Shown here piece by piece: positions 26,525-34,741 of a DNA stretch of 39,965 bases (position 1 is its first letter; the number at the start of each line of letters is the position of its first letter). The notes beneath the pieces were generated by a model. That model made no database searches. It was given only the letters and a program-made list of their open reading frames with translations, and had not been told where the DNA came from. Source of the DNA: Acidobacteriota bacterium (GTDB lineage Bacteria; Acidobacteriota; Terriglobia; Terriglobales; Acidobacteriaceae); NCBI GenBank assembly GCA_023265315.1, contig JAHFUA010000012.1, positions 1 to 39,965 of the forward strand, in the 5' to 3' direction. Both the position numbers and the translations under genes were made by a program.

Positions 26525-28030
26525 TCATCCCGAGCGCAGCGAGGGATCTTGGTTTATCTGAAACGGCCACTCGCGCCGTCCCCAGGCGCGCACAAAGAAG
26601 ATGAGCAATCCCGCCACCAGGATCACCACCGCGTAACGCACTTCCTTCAGAAAGTTCTGCCGCGACACCAGCACGAAGAGAAATCCCGCTATGGCCGCCA
26701 GCGTCGGCAGCGGATACAGCCCCATGCGGAACGGCCGTGGCACATCGGGCCGCCTCGCACGCAGGATCAGGAGGCCGATCGCCTGCACCAGGAACTGGAT
26801 CACGATGCGGATTACGACCAGTGCGGCGATTACGTCGGCCAGCCGCAGCAGGCAGAAGCACGCTGCCACCGCGCCCAGCGCCACCAGCGACACATGCGGA
26901 AAGCGGCCGACGGGATGCACGCGGCCAAGGGCGCGGAAATAATTGCCGTCGAGCGCCGCCGCATAGGGCACGCGCGAATAGCCCAAGAGCAGGGAGAACA
27001 CGGAGGCAAACGCTGTCCAGATCACCAGCAGGGTGACGGCGTATCCCGCCCAGCTCCCGTACACGCGCTGCATCATCAATGACACGACGTAGTAGCGGGT
27101 CTCACTCTTGCCCGCCGCCGCCAGTTCCCGCCAGGGCACAGCGCCCAGGATGCTGACGTTCATCACCACGTAGAGCGCGCCCACGGCCAGGATCGAGTAC
27201 ACCAACGCGCGCGGGATGGTGCGTGCCGGCTCTTTGACCTCGTCGCCGAGAAAGCAGACGTTGTAGTACCCCCAGTAGTCGTAGGTGGCGATGAGCAGCG
27301 CCGATCCCAGGCCGGCGAAGAAGGCAGGGTCGAGGCGGAAAGCGCCGGCGGGGAAGTCGAAGGCGCGGGCCCGGTCGAAGTGCGCCAAGCCGGCGACGAT
27401 CACCCACCCCACCGTCGCCAGCACGCCCACCCAGAGCAGCTTGGAGAGCCGTCCCACCACGCTGATGCGCCGGTAGAGCAGCAGGACGGCGACTGCGCAA
27501 GCGGCGATGGCCACGAATGTCGCCCGACTGACCAAAACGCGCGCCTCGAGCGGCCCCAGCCCGGGCACGGACCACGCCAGCGTCGTCGCCAGGTACGTCT
27601 TCTCCAACGACGGCAGCAGGTAACTCGCGTACTGCGCCAGTCCGAGGCAGCCCGAGGCGATGGAGAGGGGCGCGCTGAAGGAAAGCTGCCATACGAACAG
27701 AAACGACATCAGCCGTCCCAGGCGCGCCGGACCGTAGATCTCTTTCAAGTAACGATACGAGCCGCCCGAGCCCGGCATCGCCGCGCCCAACTCGGCCCAC
27801 ACCATGCCGTCGCACAGCGCCAGGGCCGCGCCCAGGATCCAGCCCAGCATGGCCTGCGGGCCTCCGGCCGCGCTGATGATGAGGGGAATGGTGATGAACG
27901 GCCCCACGCCGATCATGTCGATCATGTTCAGCGCGGTGGCTGAGCCCAGCCCTACGCCACGGACCAGCGCCCTGCCGCGGTCGCCCGTGCCAGCGGAGTG
28001 CGACGGCGATTTGCCTTGCGGTTGATACAC
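26525..28030 (-). CDS. APC family amino acid permease
   Basis: A 501-aa, roughly twelve-TM secondary transporter of the amino acid-polyamine-organocation superfamily. The TM1 region GSATALNMIDMIGVGPFITIP carries the glycine-rich unwound segment, and GSGGSYRYLKEIYG in TM2-3 is a hallmark. The C-terminal eight residues are encoded by a repeat element. It follows the NTF2-like gene by 9 bp and is the last gene of the minus-strand run that begins with the PIG-L deacetylase. The substrate is not assignable. Confidence 0.92.
   Translation of the reverse strand: MYQPQGKSPSHSAGTGDRGRALVRGVGLGSATALNMIDMIGVGPFITIPLIISAAGGPQAMLGWILGAALALCDGMVWAELGAAMPGSGGSYRYLKEIYGPARLGRLMSFLFVWQLSFSAPLSIASGCLGLAQYASYLLPSLEKTYLATTLAWSVPGLGPLEARVLVSRATFVAIAACAVAVLLLYRRISVVGRLSKLLWVGVLATVGWVIVAGLAHFDRARAFDFPAGAFRLDPAFFAGLGSALLIATYDYWGYYNVCFLGDEVKEPARTIPRALVYSILAVGALYVVMNVSILGAVPWRELAAAGKSETRYYVVSLMMQRVYGSWAGYAVTLLVIWTAFASVFSLLLGYSRVPYAAALDGNYFRALGRVHPVGRFPHVSLVALGAVAACFCLLRLADVIAALVVIRIVIQFLVQAIGLLILRARRPDVPRPFRMGLYPLPTLAAIAGFLFVLVSRQNFLKEVRYAVVILVAGLLIFFVRAWGRREWPFQINQDPSLRSG
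26527..26547. repeat. Short imperfect hairpin at the 3' end of the APC gene
   Basis: ATCCC and GGGAT arms surround GAGCGCAGCGA. Text of this kind (GTCATCCCGAGCGCAGCGAGG) recurs between genes of many bacteria, from memory. Here it supplies the last codons (QDPSLRSG) and stop of the minus-strand permease, which suggests it inserted at the gene end. Confidence 0.5.
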
Positions 28031-28039
28031 TTTGGCGGT

Positions 28040-28543
28040 TTATTTCGCTGTGTTCCACATCACACGAGCGAACTTCCAGGAGCCGTCTGGCTGGCGTTTA
28101 AGGATGCGCAGCAATTTGCCTCGTAAGTTCACCGGCTTAGCCTCGGCAGATTCCTTGAAGGAGGTTTCAAAGTAGCCCCACTCGAAAGCCCAGCCATCTA
28201 CGATCTGCACGTCCCTGATGTCGGGTTTGTAAGAAAGGGTTTTTGCTCCTGGGTAGTGTTGCTCTGCGCGCTTGTCGCCGGCGTATATTGCCGGCTTGCC
28301 GACCTCTGCTGGACCGCCAGGTTCCATGCGGACAGCATCGTCCGACCACAGCTTGGCGAAGTCATCGGCTTTGCCGGATAAGGTTGCTTCCACGTCCTGC
28401 TGATGTAAGCGTTCGATCGCCGCCATGTCGTCTTGCGCAGGCGGGTTTGTTGCTGCCAAAACGGCTGTCACTTTGCCTCCACCCGCCGCGATGATGATTG
28501 TGGCGGCAGTCATGATCTCCGCAAGATAAAACAGTGCCCTCAT
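28040..28543 (-). CDS. Exported NTF2-like (SnoaL/DUF4440) protein
   Basis: A 167-aa protein with a hydrophobic N-terminus suitable for export (about residues 1-30), then a single NTF2-like cone: AIERLHQQDVEATLSGKADDFAKLWSDDAV, PGGPAEVGKPAI, and the terminal strands GKLLRILKRQPDGSWKFARVMW. This is the DUF4440/SnoaL-like pattern, used for ligand binding or small enzymatic roles. No catalytic residue can be assigned. Third-position GC is a little lower than in its neighbours. Confidence 0.8.
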   Translation of the reverse strand: MRALFYLAEIMTAATIIIAAGGGKVTAVLAATNPPAQDDMAAIERLHQQDVEATLSGKADDFAKLWSDDAVRMEPGGPAEVGKPAIYAGDKRAEQHYPGAKTLSYKPDIRDVQIVDGWAFEWGYFETSFKESAEAKPVNLRGKLLRILKRQPDGSWKFARVMWNTAK

Positions 28544-28579
28544 GTGTTCCCTCCAAGAACCTAATGCTCCGCCGCAGCG

Positions 28580-31213
28580 TCAGGGCTTCCCATGGCCGGC
28601 GCTCAGCAGGTTCACGTAAAGGCGGATGGCTCCGGGGACTCCATTGGGAAGCTGGCGGAAGAATGCGTAGCCGGTGTAGATGTAGGTGCCGCGGCCGTAG
28701 CGGGCGCGCAGCAAGCCGCCTTCGCGCGCGGGCTCGCCGGGATCGGCCGAGGAGAGCAATGGCCGGTAGTGGTTGTCCCACTTGTCCATGAAGTAGAGCC
28801 CACGCTCCTGCACCCATCCCTCGAAGTCTTTTTCGGTGATGGCATTGGGAAAGCGGAAGATGCGGTCGTAGGGCTCCAGCAGCGTGACCGGCGCTTGTTC
28901 CACGCTCACGCGGTCGTGGCTGAGCTCAGCCGGGTAGGGCGTGTAGTGGCCGACGTTGAACTGCTCGGGATTGGTATTGTACTGCACCAGGAGAGTACCG
29001 CCGCGGTCCACGTAATCGAGCAGGCGGCGGTTGTTCTGGCGGAGGTCGGCGCGGGTGTCGTAGGCGCGGATGCCTAGGACGATGGTGTCGAAACGTCCAA
29101 GGTAGCCGTGCGCCACCTGATCAGGCGAGATCATCTCCACGCTCAAGCCGAGCTCGCGCAGAAGGGTGGGGATCTCATCACCCGCGCCCATGATGTAGCC
29201 GATCTTCAGCCCCGGGGGCACTTTCACGTCCACCATGCTCAATTGCTCGACCGCCGGCTGGTAGTAATTGAAGGCGCCCAGGTCCTCTCCCGTCACCACG
29301 GTGAAGCCTTCGGAGTACTGCCGCCCGCCCGCCTCCAGCACCGCGCGCACCCGCAGTTTCCCCGGCCGATAGGCGGTGCCGGGCGGGGTCAGCTTGAGAC
29401 TCACCTTATGCTGCTGGCCGCCGCGCTCGAAACGCACGGGCGCGGAGGCGGGAGCGACCGTCCAGCCCTGCGGCGCGCGCAGGTGCACGCTGGCCTCACC
29501 GGCGAGGTAGCCGCGGACCTCGACCGCCACCGTCGTCGGCGAGGTCGAATCGGCGGGCACCGCCTGGGTGCGCGGCGCGATCAGCAGGGAAAACGCCGGC
29601 ACCACCGCCAGCGGCGGACTGTTCTCCGCCAGGGAGGCGCGCGCGATCGCCCGCACCGTGCCGCGGTGTCCGCCAAAGGCGAATACCGCATGCCCCTCGA
29701 CCGGCGGCGGAGGGAAGGGAAGCGTGGCATAGCGGGGATCGTCGATCTCGTACACCGTGTCGGTTTCCGGATCGTTGCGGTGCCAGTAGGGACGGGTCAG
29801 TTCCGCATTCGGTGCGACCGTGAGATTGAAGGCCACGGTGGTGCTGTCGCCGGGTTTGAGCCGCGCCGGCCGGATCCATACCGGGGGCGCGTTCCAGCCT
29901 TGCGGTAGGTCAAGCGTGATCTCGCGCACTTGCACCGCCTCGTCGCCGGAATTGTGGAGGTCAGCCAGCAGGCGCACCGTCTGCCCCGGCACCAGCAGGC
30001 CGCTGGCCGGAGGCGTAGTGGAGATCCGCAGCTCCAGGTTCAAGGCCAGCTCGCCCGCTCGCTGGAACTGCTCCCGCTTGGTGCGCAGGTTCACCAGCAG
30101 CAAGGATTTCGCCGCCGGCGAAAGCTCCGAGTGCGCGATCTGGTTCATCAGTTCCGACACCTGCTCCGCGCCGGCGAGCAGGGGCCCGGCCAGGCGGGAT
30201 GAAGGTCCGGGAATCAGGTGCGTGGCCTCATCCACCCGCTCCTTGATGGCGACCAGCGCCGGGCGCAGGAAGGCAACCTTGGTCTCCTCATCGCCGATGC
30301 GCGCGGCCAGCCCGGGCAGCGTAGTGTCGATGCCATCGAAGAAATCGTGTTCGCGCGCGCGCTCGCGCGGCATGGGCAGCACCGAATCCACCAGCTTGTA
30401 GTAGGAGACGTGCGGGCGCGCGGAAAGTTGCCATTCGCCCGCGCCCTGCGAGAGCTGGTGCCGCAGACCCTGCATGGCGTATTGCACGAAGCTCATGCCC
30501 AGCACCGGGGAGTAGGCGCCGCTGTCCAGCGCCAGCGTGTAATCGTCACTGCCGCCGCGGATGTAGAGCTTTTTCGCCTGCCACGGTTCGAGGCCTTCCT
30601 GGATTTGTTCGGGGAAGTGCGAGGGGTCAGCGGCGGCGCGGAAAGCTTCGCGGGTGAGGATACCGCTGGCCTGGTGATTGCCGTGGCCGTCGCGCTCCGT
30701 GCCCTGGAAGCGGGAGACGATCACCTCGGGCCGGAAGGCGCGAATCACGTGCACCATGTCGGCGAGCGCGACGTCGTGCCCGCGCCATTTGTCGAAGGTC
30801 TCGCTGGCGCTCTTGGAATAACCGAAGTCGGCGACGCGGGTGAAGCGTTGCTCCACCCCGTAATACTGGTCGGCGGCGAGCAATTCCAGGGTGCGCAGCA
30901 CGCCCAGCTCGTCGAACAGGTTGCTGCCCATGCGGTTCTGTCCGCCTTCGCCGCGGGTCAGCGTCAACTGCAGGGCGGTGACGCCTTCCCCGCGCGCTTC
31001 CAGCACCAGCATGCCGCCGTCTTCGTCGTCGGGATGGGCGACGGTGTGCATCAGCCGCGCCGTGGTGTGCAGCTTGATGAGCAGTTGCTCCAGTTCGCTG
31101 GTGCCGCGCGCGAAAGCCGGAGCGGCGGCCAGGCGCGGGGCAGCGCCCGGCCAGGCCAGCAGCAGGACGAGCAGCAGCGTCCCTGCGGCGAATCCCCTGG
31201 AGTGCTTGACCAT
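28580..31213 (-). CDS. Exported PIG-L family deacetylase with C-terminal accessory domains
   Basis: A secreted 877-aa multidomain protein. A signal peptide (FAAGTLLLVLLLAWPGAAP) is followed by a GlcNAc-PI de-N-acetylase (LmbE-like) domain. Its zinc motif AHPDDE is at about residues 59-64 with the second histidine cluster in RDGHGNHQASG. The middle (about 390-640) carries beta-sandwich NEW3/CARDB-like repeats (LLADLHNSGDEAVQVREITL). The C-terminus (about 690-860) resembles a glutamine-amidotransferase-like ThuA fold (TIVLGIRAYDTRADL, DYVDRGGTLLVQYNT). It probably deacetylates an extracellular amino-sugar glycan or conjugate. ATG 31213 is used because the upstream TTG (31240) adds only non-signal residues. 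Confidence 0.88.
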   Translation of the reverse strand: MVKHSRGFAAGTLLLVLLLAWPGAAPRLAAAPAFARGTSELEQLLIKLHTTARLMHTVAHPDDEDGGMLVLEARGEGVTALQLTLTRGEGGQNRMGSNLFDELGVLRTLELLAADQYYGVEQRFTRVADFGYSKSASETFDKWRGHDVALADMVHVIRAFRPEVIVSRFQGTERDGHGNHQASGILTREAFRAAADPSHFPEQIQEGLEPWQAKKLYIRGGSDDYTLALDSGAYSPVLGMSFVQYAMQGLRHQLSQGAGEWQLSARPHVSYYKLVDSVLPMPRERAREHDFFDGIDTTLPGLAARIGDEETKVAFLRPALVAIKERVDEATHLIPGPSSRLAGPLLAGAEQVSELMNQIAHSELSPAAKSLLLVNLRTKREQFQRAGELALNLELRISTTPPASGLLVPGQTVRLLADLHNSGDEAVQVREITLDLPQGWNAPPVWIRPARLKPGDSTTVAFNLTVAPNAELTRPYWHRNDPETDTVYEIDDPRYATLPFPPPPVEGHAVFAFGGHRGTVRAIARASLAENSPPLAVVPAFSLLIAPRTQAVPADSTSPTTVAVEVRGYLAGEASVHLRAPQGWTVAPASAPVRFERGGQQHKVSLKLTPPGTAYRPGKLRVRAVLEAGGRQYSEGFTVVTGEDLGAFNYYQPAVEQLSMVDVKVPPGLKIGYIMGAGDEIPTLLRELGLSVEMISPDQVAHGYLGRFDTIVLGIRAYDTRADLRQNNRRLLDYVDRGGTLLVQYNTNPEQFNVGHYTPYPAELSHDRVSVEQAPVTLLEPYDRIFRFPNAITEKDFEGWVQERGLYFMDKWDNHYRPLLSSADPGEPAREGGLLRARYGRGTYIYTGYAFFRQLPNGVPGAIRLYVNLLSAGHGKP

Positions 31214-31513
31214 CGGCGGATGTGCGGAACTCTGTCGCAAACGGCTGCCACTGTTTTAGTGGATGGCAGCGGCGGTTGCAAGTTGAGGCGATTGCGCGGT
31301 CCATTCACAGCTTCGCATGGCTCAGCTGCTCAGGGCAGGCTAAAACCTGAGCCGCGCGCCGAAATTCCCGAGCGCTACCGGGGTCCCCAGCGCACCCGGC
31401 TTTGGTTCGCTGGGGCGATGAAGCGAGGGATCACCGAGGCCCAACTCCGGCCCCAACAGAAAAGACTTGACACGCGGGTGTAGAATTGGTCCGTTAACTG
31501 AACCAAAGGTCTG
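31214..31513. other. Divergent intergenic region upstream of the GntR gene
   Basis: Contains a strong hairpin CCCCAGCG/CGCTGGGG (31385-31415) and the GntR-type half-sites described separately. On the minus strand near 31340-31480 a short open stretch ends in LGNFGARLRF, reminiscent of the last strand of an outer-membrane barrel, but nothing longer supports a gene. A TTGACA (31467-31472) is spaced only 8 bp from TAGAAT (31481-31486), so they do not form one promoter. Confidence 0.45.
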
Positions 31514-31527
31514 ATGACTGGACCAAT
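31485..31527. promoter_or_regulatory. Candidate GntR/FadR-type operator
   Basis: Half-site ATTGGTCC (31485-31492) is mirrored exactly by GGACCAAT (31520-31527), and an extra ACCAA (31502-31506) makes a tighter TTGGT-N11-ACCAA pair around a GTTAAC centre. FCD-type GntR regulators typically read TGGT/ACCA half-sites. The sites straddle the ATG (31514) of the regulator gene, so autorepression is inferred. Confidence 0.5.
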
Positions 31528-32248
31528 CTGGACTGCAAGCGTGGGCTCTACCGCCAAACCGGAATTCGAGGCCATCCGCCGCAACAAGGTCTATGAAGAG
31601 GTGGCGCGCCAGCTCGAGCAGTTCATTGCCGAGCGCATGAAGCCCGGCGACATGCTGCCCCCGGAGCGCGAGCTGGCGGAGAGCTTCGGTGTCAGCCGCA
31701 GCTCCATCCGCGACGCCATCCGCCGGCTGGAGCTGGTAGGCATGGTGGAACCCCGGCAGGGCTCGGGCACGGTGGTGCGCGAGCTTTCGACGGACACCCT
31801 CATCAATCCCCTGACCACGGTGCTGGTGCAGAAGCGCAAGCTGGTAGTGGAGCTGCTGGACGTGCGCAAGATGCTGGAGCCGCCGCTGGCGTCGCGTGCG
31901 GCGACGCATGCGTCTGCGGGCGATATTGCCGAAATGGAGGACATCCTGCGCCGTCAGGACGAGAAGCTGCGCCGGGGCGAGGCTGCCATCGAGGAGGACA
32001 ACGAGTTCCACTACACCATCGCCATGGCGTCCGACAACAGCGTGGTGCTGAAAGTTCTGGACGTGCTGATGGACCTGCTGCGCGAGACTCGCGAACGCTC
32101 CCTGCAGGTGGAAGGACGTCCGCAGAAATCCCTCGCCGGCCACCGGCGGATCTTGGCCGCCATCAAGCGGCATGATGCCGTCGCGGCGGAACTGGCCATG
32201 CGCCGGCACATCGAAGAGGTATCGGAGATCGTACTCAACAAGTTTTGA
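31514..32248 (+). CDS. FadR/FCD-type GntR transcriptional regulator
   Basis: A 244-aa repressor-type protein. The winged helix-turn-helix spans about residues 20-90 (VYEEVARQLEQFIAERMKPG, LPPERELAESFGVSRSSIRD, VEPRQGSGTVV). An FCD effector-binding all-helical domain covers about 105-235, with metal-ligand-type residues in DNEFHYTIA and GHRRILAAIKRHD. FCD members usually sense organic acids. It stands 20 bp upstream of, and in the same direction as, the oxidoreductase genes, so it probably controls them; the ligand may be oxalate or a related acid. A candidate operator overlaps its start. Confidence 0.93.
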   Translation: MTGPIWTASVGSTAKPEFEAIRRNKVYEEVARQLEQFIAERMKPGDMLPPERELAESFGVSRSSIRDAIRRLELVGMVEPRQGSGTVVRELSTDTLINPLTTVLVQKRKLVVELLDVRKMLEPPLASRAATHASAGDIAEMEDILRRQDEKLRRGEAAIEEDNEFHYTIAMASDNSVVLKVLDVLMDLLRETRERSLQVEGRPQKSLAGHRRILAAIKRHDAVAAELAMRRHIEEVSEIVLNKF

Positions 32249-32268
32249 ATTGACGACGGAGGTTTTGC

Positions 32269-33441
32269 ATGGGCCGGCTATTCGCGGTCGAAATCATCTA
32301 TCGAGGGATTTTCCAGAAAACCCTGGCCAAGAACATCAGCCGGGGCATCGTGCTGGCGGCGCACCAGGCCGGCAAGCCCGGCATCTCCTTCGGGCGCTAC
32401 AGCGACAGCCCGGAGCGCAACGGCATCCCCGCCAAGAGCTTCGCCATCGTGGGCACCGACCAGGAGACCCTGGAGCGGGGCATGGCGAAGTACGAACCCA
32501 AGGAGGTGGACATCACCATCACCGTCGACGACACCCTGTGCAAGGGCGTGGAGTCGTGGGCGTGGTATGGCCTGCAGCCTGTCAACAAGCTGCTCAAGCA
32601 GGGTGGAACGCTGATCGTCACCTCCAGGGAGACGCCGGAAGCGCTCATCTCGATGGCCCACCGCAAGGAGTACCCCTACCAGTTGTGCATCGTGAAGGGC
32701 ACGGTCAGCTTTTCCGGGCTGTGGGTGTACAAGGACGACCACAGCGACGTGCGCATCCTGGGCACCATCGCCCGCATCCTGCCCGAGCTGTTCACGCTGG
32801 ATTCGCTGAAGAAGGTGATCCAGGACGAGTGGCACGATGCGGTGAAGGTGAGCTCGGCCGAGCGGGCCTATGAGCGCTTCACCAGCACCACCGTCCGCCC
32901 CAACCAGGGCAATCCCGAAACGCCCTACAAGTTCGATCTGCCCAAGTGGCACGAAATGGGCGAAGGCGTTGCCATCCCCAGCATCCCCACCGGCAAGCAG
33001 ATCGAAGATCCCGGCACCCACGCCATGGGCGGCTACCGGCCCGACCGCAATCCCACCTTCAAGAAGTTCAGCACGCGGACCATGCGCCCGGTGGTGGACT
33101 TCGACACTTGCATCAAGTGCACGTTGTGCTGGCTGCAGTGCCCGGACACTTGTTTCGACGTCACTCCCGACGGGCTCTACGACGCCAACATGCAGGCCTG
33201 CTGCGGCTGCGGCGTTTGCGAGGCCGTCTGCCCGGTGCCCAACTGCGTCACCATGATCAACGAGACGGAGTTCAGGGACAACTCCAGCCAGTGGGAGGCG
33301 TGGAAGAAGGACAAGTCCGGGTACAAGACCTGGTTGCAGCAAAAGATCGAATCGCGGCCGGAACGCTCGCATGGGTTCCGTTACCGCGGACAATACAAAG
33401 AGCAAATCCCGGAGATGCTGGAAATCGCGCGCGAAGGTTAG
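32269..33441 (+). CDS. 2-oxoacid (probably oxalate):ferredoxin oxidoreductase, fused gamma-delta subunit
   Basis: A 390-aa fusion. Residues about 1-190 are the gamma domain (MGRLFAVEIIYRGIFQKTL, KEVDITITVDDTLCKG) and about 240-390 the delta ferredoxin domain with two 4Fe-4S motifs: Cys281, 284, 287, 291 (CIKCTLCWLQCP) and Cys311, 314, 317, 321 (the CGCGVCEAVCP region). It passes electrons from the TPP active site to external ferredoxin. Gamma-delta fusion and the gene order gamma-delta, alpha, beta match the oxalate oxidoreductase of acetogens, as remembered. A strong GGAGG lies before the ATG. First structural gene of the operon. Confidence 0.9.
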   Translation: MGRLFAVEIIYRGIFQKTLAKNISRGIVLAAHQAGKPGISFGRYSDSPERNGIPAKSFAIVGTDQETLERGMAKYEPKEVDITITVDDTLCKGVESWAWYGLQPVNKLLKQGGTLIVTSRETPEALISMAHRKEYPYQLCIVKGTVSFSGLWVYKDDHSDVRILGTIARILPELFTLDSLKKVIQDEWHDAVKVSSAERAYERFTSTTVRPNQGNPETPYKFDLPKWHEMGEGVAIPSIPTGKQIEDPGTHAMGGYRPDRNPTFKKFSTRTMRPVVDFDTCIKCTLCWLQCPDTCFDVTPDGLYDANMQACCGCGVCEAVCPVPNCVTMINETEFRDNSSQWEAWKKDKSGYKTWLQQKIESRPERSHGFRYRGQYKEQIPEMLEIAREG

Positions 33442-33462
33442 CCAGCCAGGAGGAAAGAGTTC

Positions 33463-34695
33463 ATGGCACAGATGGTAGAGACGCTGGAACAGCAGCACAA
33501 GACGGACGAGACCGCCCTGATCACGGGCAGCGAGGCCATCGCCGTGGCCTGCAAGCTGGCGGACGTGGACGTGATCACGGCCTATCCCATCCGTCCCTAC
33601 GACACCGTCATGCAGTACGTCTCCAAGCTGGTGTCGCACGGCGAGCTGGATTGCGAATACATCGTGGCCGAAGGCGAACACTCGCAGTTCGAGATTGTCA
33701 AGCATGCTTCTGCGGTAGGCGCGCGCGTATTCTGCGGCTCCAGCGGCGTCGGTTGGATGTACGCCATGGAAGCGCTGACGGTCACGCCCGCGCTGCGCAT
33801 CCCCATGGTGGCCATGGTGGGTAACCGCGCGCTCGACGATCCCGGCGCCTTCGGCGTGGAGCACAACGACGCGCTCACCGTTCGCGACCTGGGCTGGATG
33901 CTGGTCTGGGTGGACACCGCCCAGGAGGCCCTCGACACCGCGCTCATCGCCTATCGGGTGGCCGAGGACCGCAGGATCTTCCTGCCCTGCGCCATCAGTT
34001 GCGACGGCGCCTTCCTCACCCACTCGCAGGCGCTGGTCAAGATTCCCGCGCAGGAGAAGGTCAACGAGTTCCTGCCGCGCTATAACCGCGGCGACCTGCT
34101 GCTGCATCCCGATAACCCCATCACCGTCGCCCCTCAGGTCAACGAGGACTGGGTGATGGAGATCCGCCGGCAGAACTACGCAGCCATGGAGCGCACCACC
34201 GCGGTGATCAAGGAAGCCTACGCCGACTTCGAGCGCATCTTCGGCCGCTCCTACGGCAACCCGTTTTTCGAGGAATACATGACCGAGGACGCCGACATCG
34301 TGCTCATGGGCATGGGCACGCTCTCCATCCCCATGAAGGTGGCGATCCGGCAGATGCGCAAGGAAGGGAAGAAAATCGGGTTCGTGCGCCTGCGCTGGTT
34401 CCGTCCCTTCCCGGCGGAAGCGCTGGCCAAGTCGCTGGGCCGCTTCAAGGCAGTGGGCGTGGTGGACCGCGATTATTCCTTCGGTTCGCCCTACATGAGC
34501 GGCGTGGTCACCCACGAAGTCCGCACCGCGCTCTACTCCGCGCCCGGTCCCAAACCGCCAGTGCTGTGCTTCATCTGCGGCCTGGGCGGCCGCGAGGTGA
34601 CCCTGCCCGACATCACCCGCATGACCGAATCCGTGTACCAGGCGGCGGAAGGCAAGGCGCAACCTTTGACGCAGTGGATCGGATTGCGCGAATAG
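33463..34695 (+). CDS. 2-oxoacid (probably oxalate):ferredoxin oxidoreductase, alpha subunit
   Basis: A 410-aa alpha subunit with the pyrimidine-binding domain I and domain II of PFOR-type enzymes. Family anchors are EAIAVACKLADVDVITAYPI, SSGVGWMYAMEALTV, and the catalytic-arginine block VGNRAL (Arg122), the counterpart of PFOR Arg114. The usual YPITP reads YPIRP here, giving Arg44 in place of the pyruvate-contacting Thr31. Oxalate oxidoreductase is reported to carry Arg at that place, which suits a dianionic substrate. A GVEHND block replaces the usual G(D)HSD/HQD. The Shine-Dalgarno AGGAGG is good. The substrate assignment is an inference. Confidence 0.9.
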   Translation: MAQMVETLEQQHKTDETALITGSEAIAVACKLADVDVITAYPIRPYDTVMQYVSKLVSHGELDCEYIVAEGEHSQFEIVKHASAVGARVFCGSSGVGWMYAMEALTVTPALRIPMVAMVGNRALDDPGAFGVEHNDALTVRDLGWMLVWVDTAQEALDTALIAYRVAEDRRIFLPCAISCDGAFLTHSQALVKIPAQEKVNEFLPRYNRGDLLLHPDNPITVAPQVNEDWVMEIRRQNYAAMERTTAVIKEAYADFERIFGRSYGNPFFEEYMTEDADIVLMGMGTLSIPMKVAIRQMRKEGKKIGFVRLRWFRPFPAEALAKSLGRFKAVGVVDRDYSFGSPYMSGVVTHEVRTALYSAPGPKPPVLCFICGLGGREVTLPDITRMTESVYQAAEGKAQPLTQWIGLRE

Positions 34696-34741
34696 ACGAT
34701 TTTGCTGGCGTGTTCCCCCCGCCAGAAAGGATGAAGAAGCG

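Noticed and set aside
31340-31480. Minus-strand stretch ending LGNFGARLRF, possibly the 3' end of an outer-membrane barrel gene
   Set aside because: Only the terminal residues look barrel-like; no upstream portion in frame is recognisable, and the GntR gene occupies the opposite strand.
31467-31486. TTGACA and TAGAAT before the GntR gene as one sigma-70 promoter
   Set aside because: The spacer is only 8 bp; they cannot be used together.
32278-34662. A very long open frame (794 codons) antisense to the oxidoreductase genes
   Set aside because: It is a GC-bias shadow: the plus-strand genes have full family motifs, while the antisense protein is His/Val/Gly-rich with no recognisable domain.
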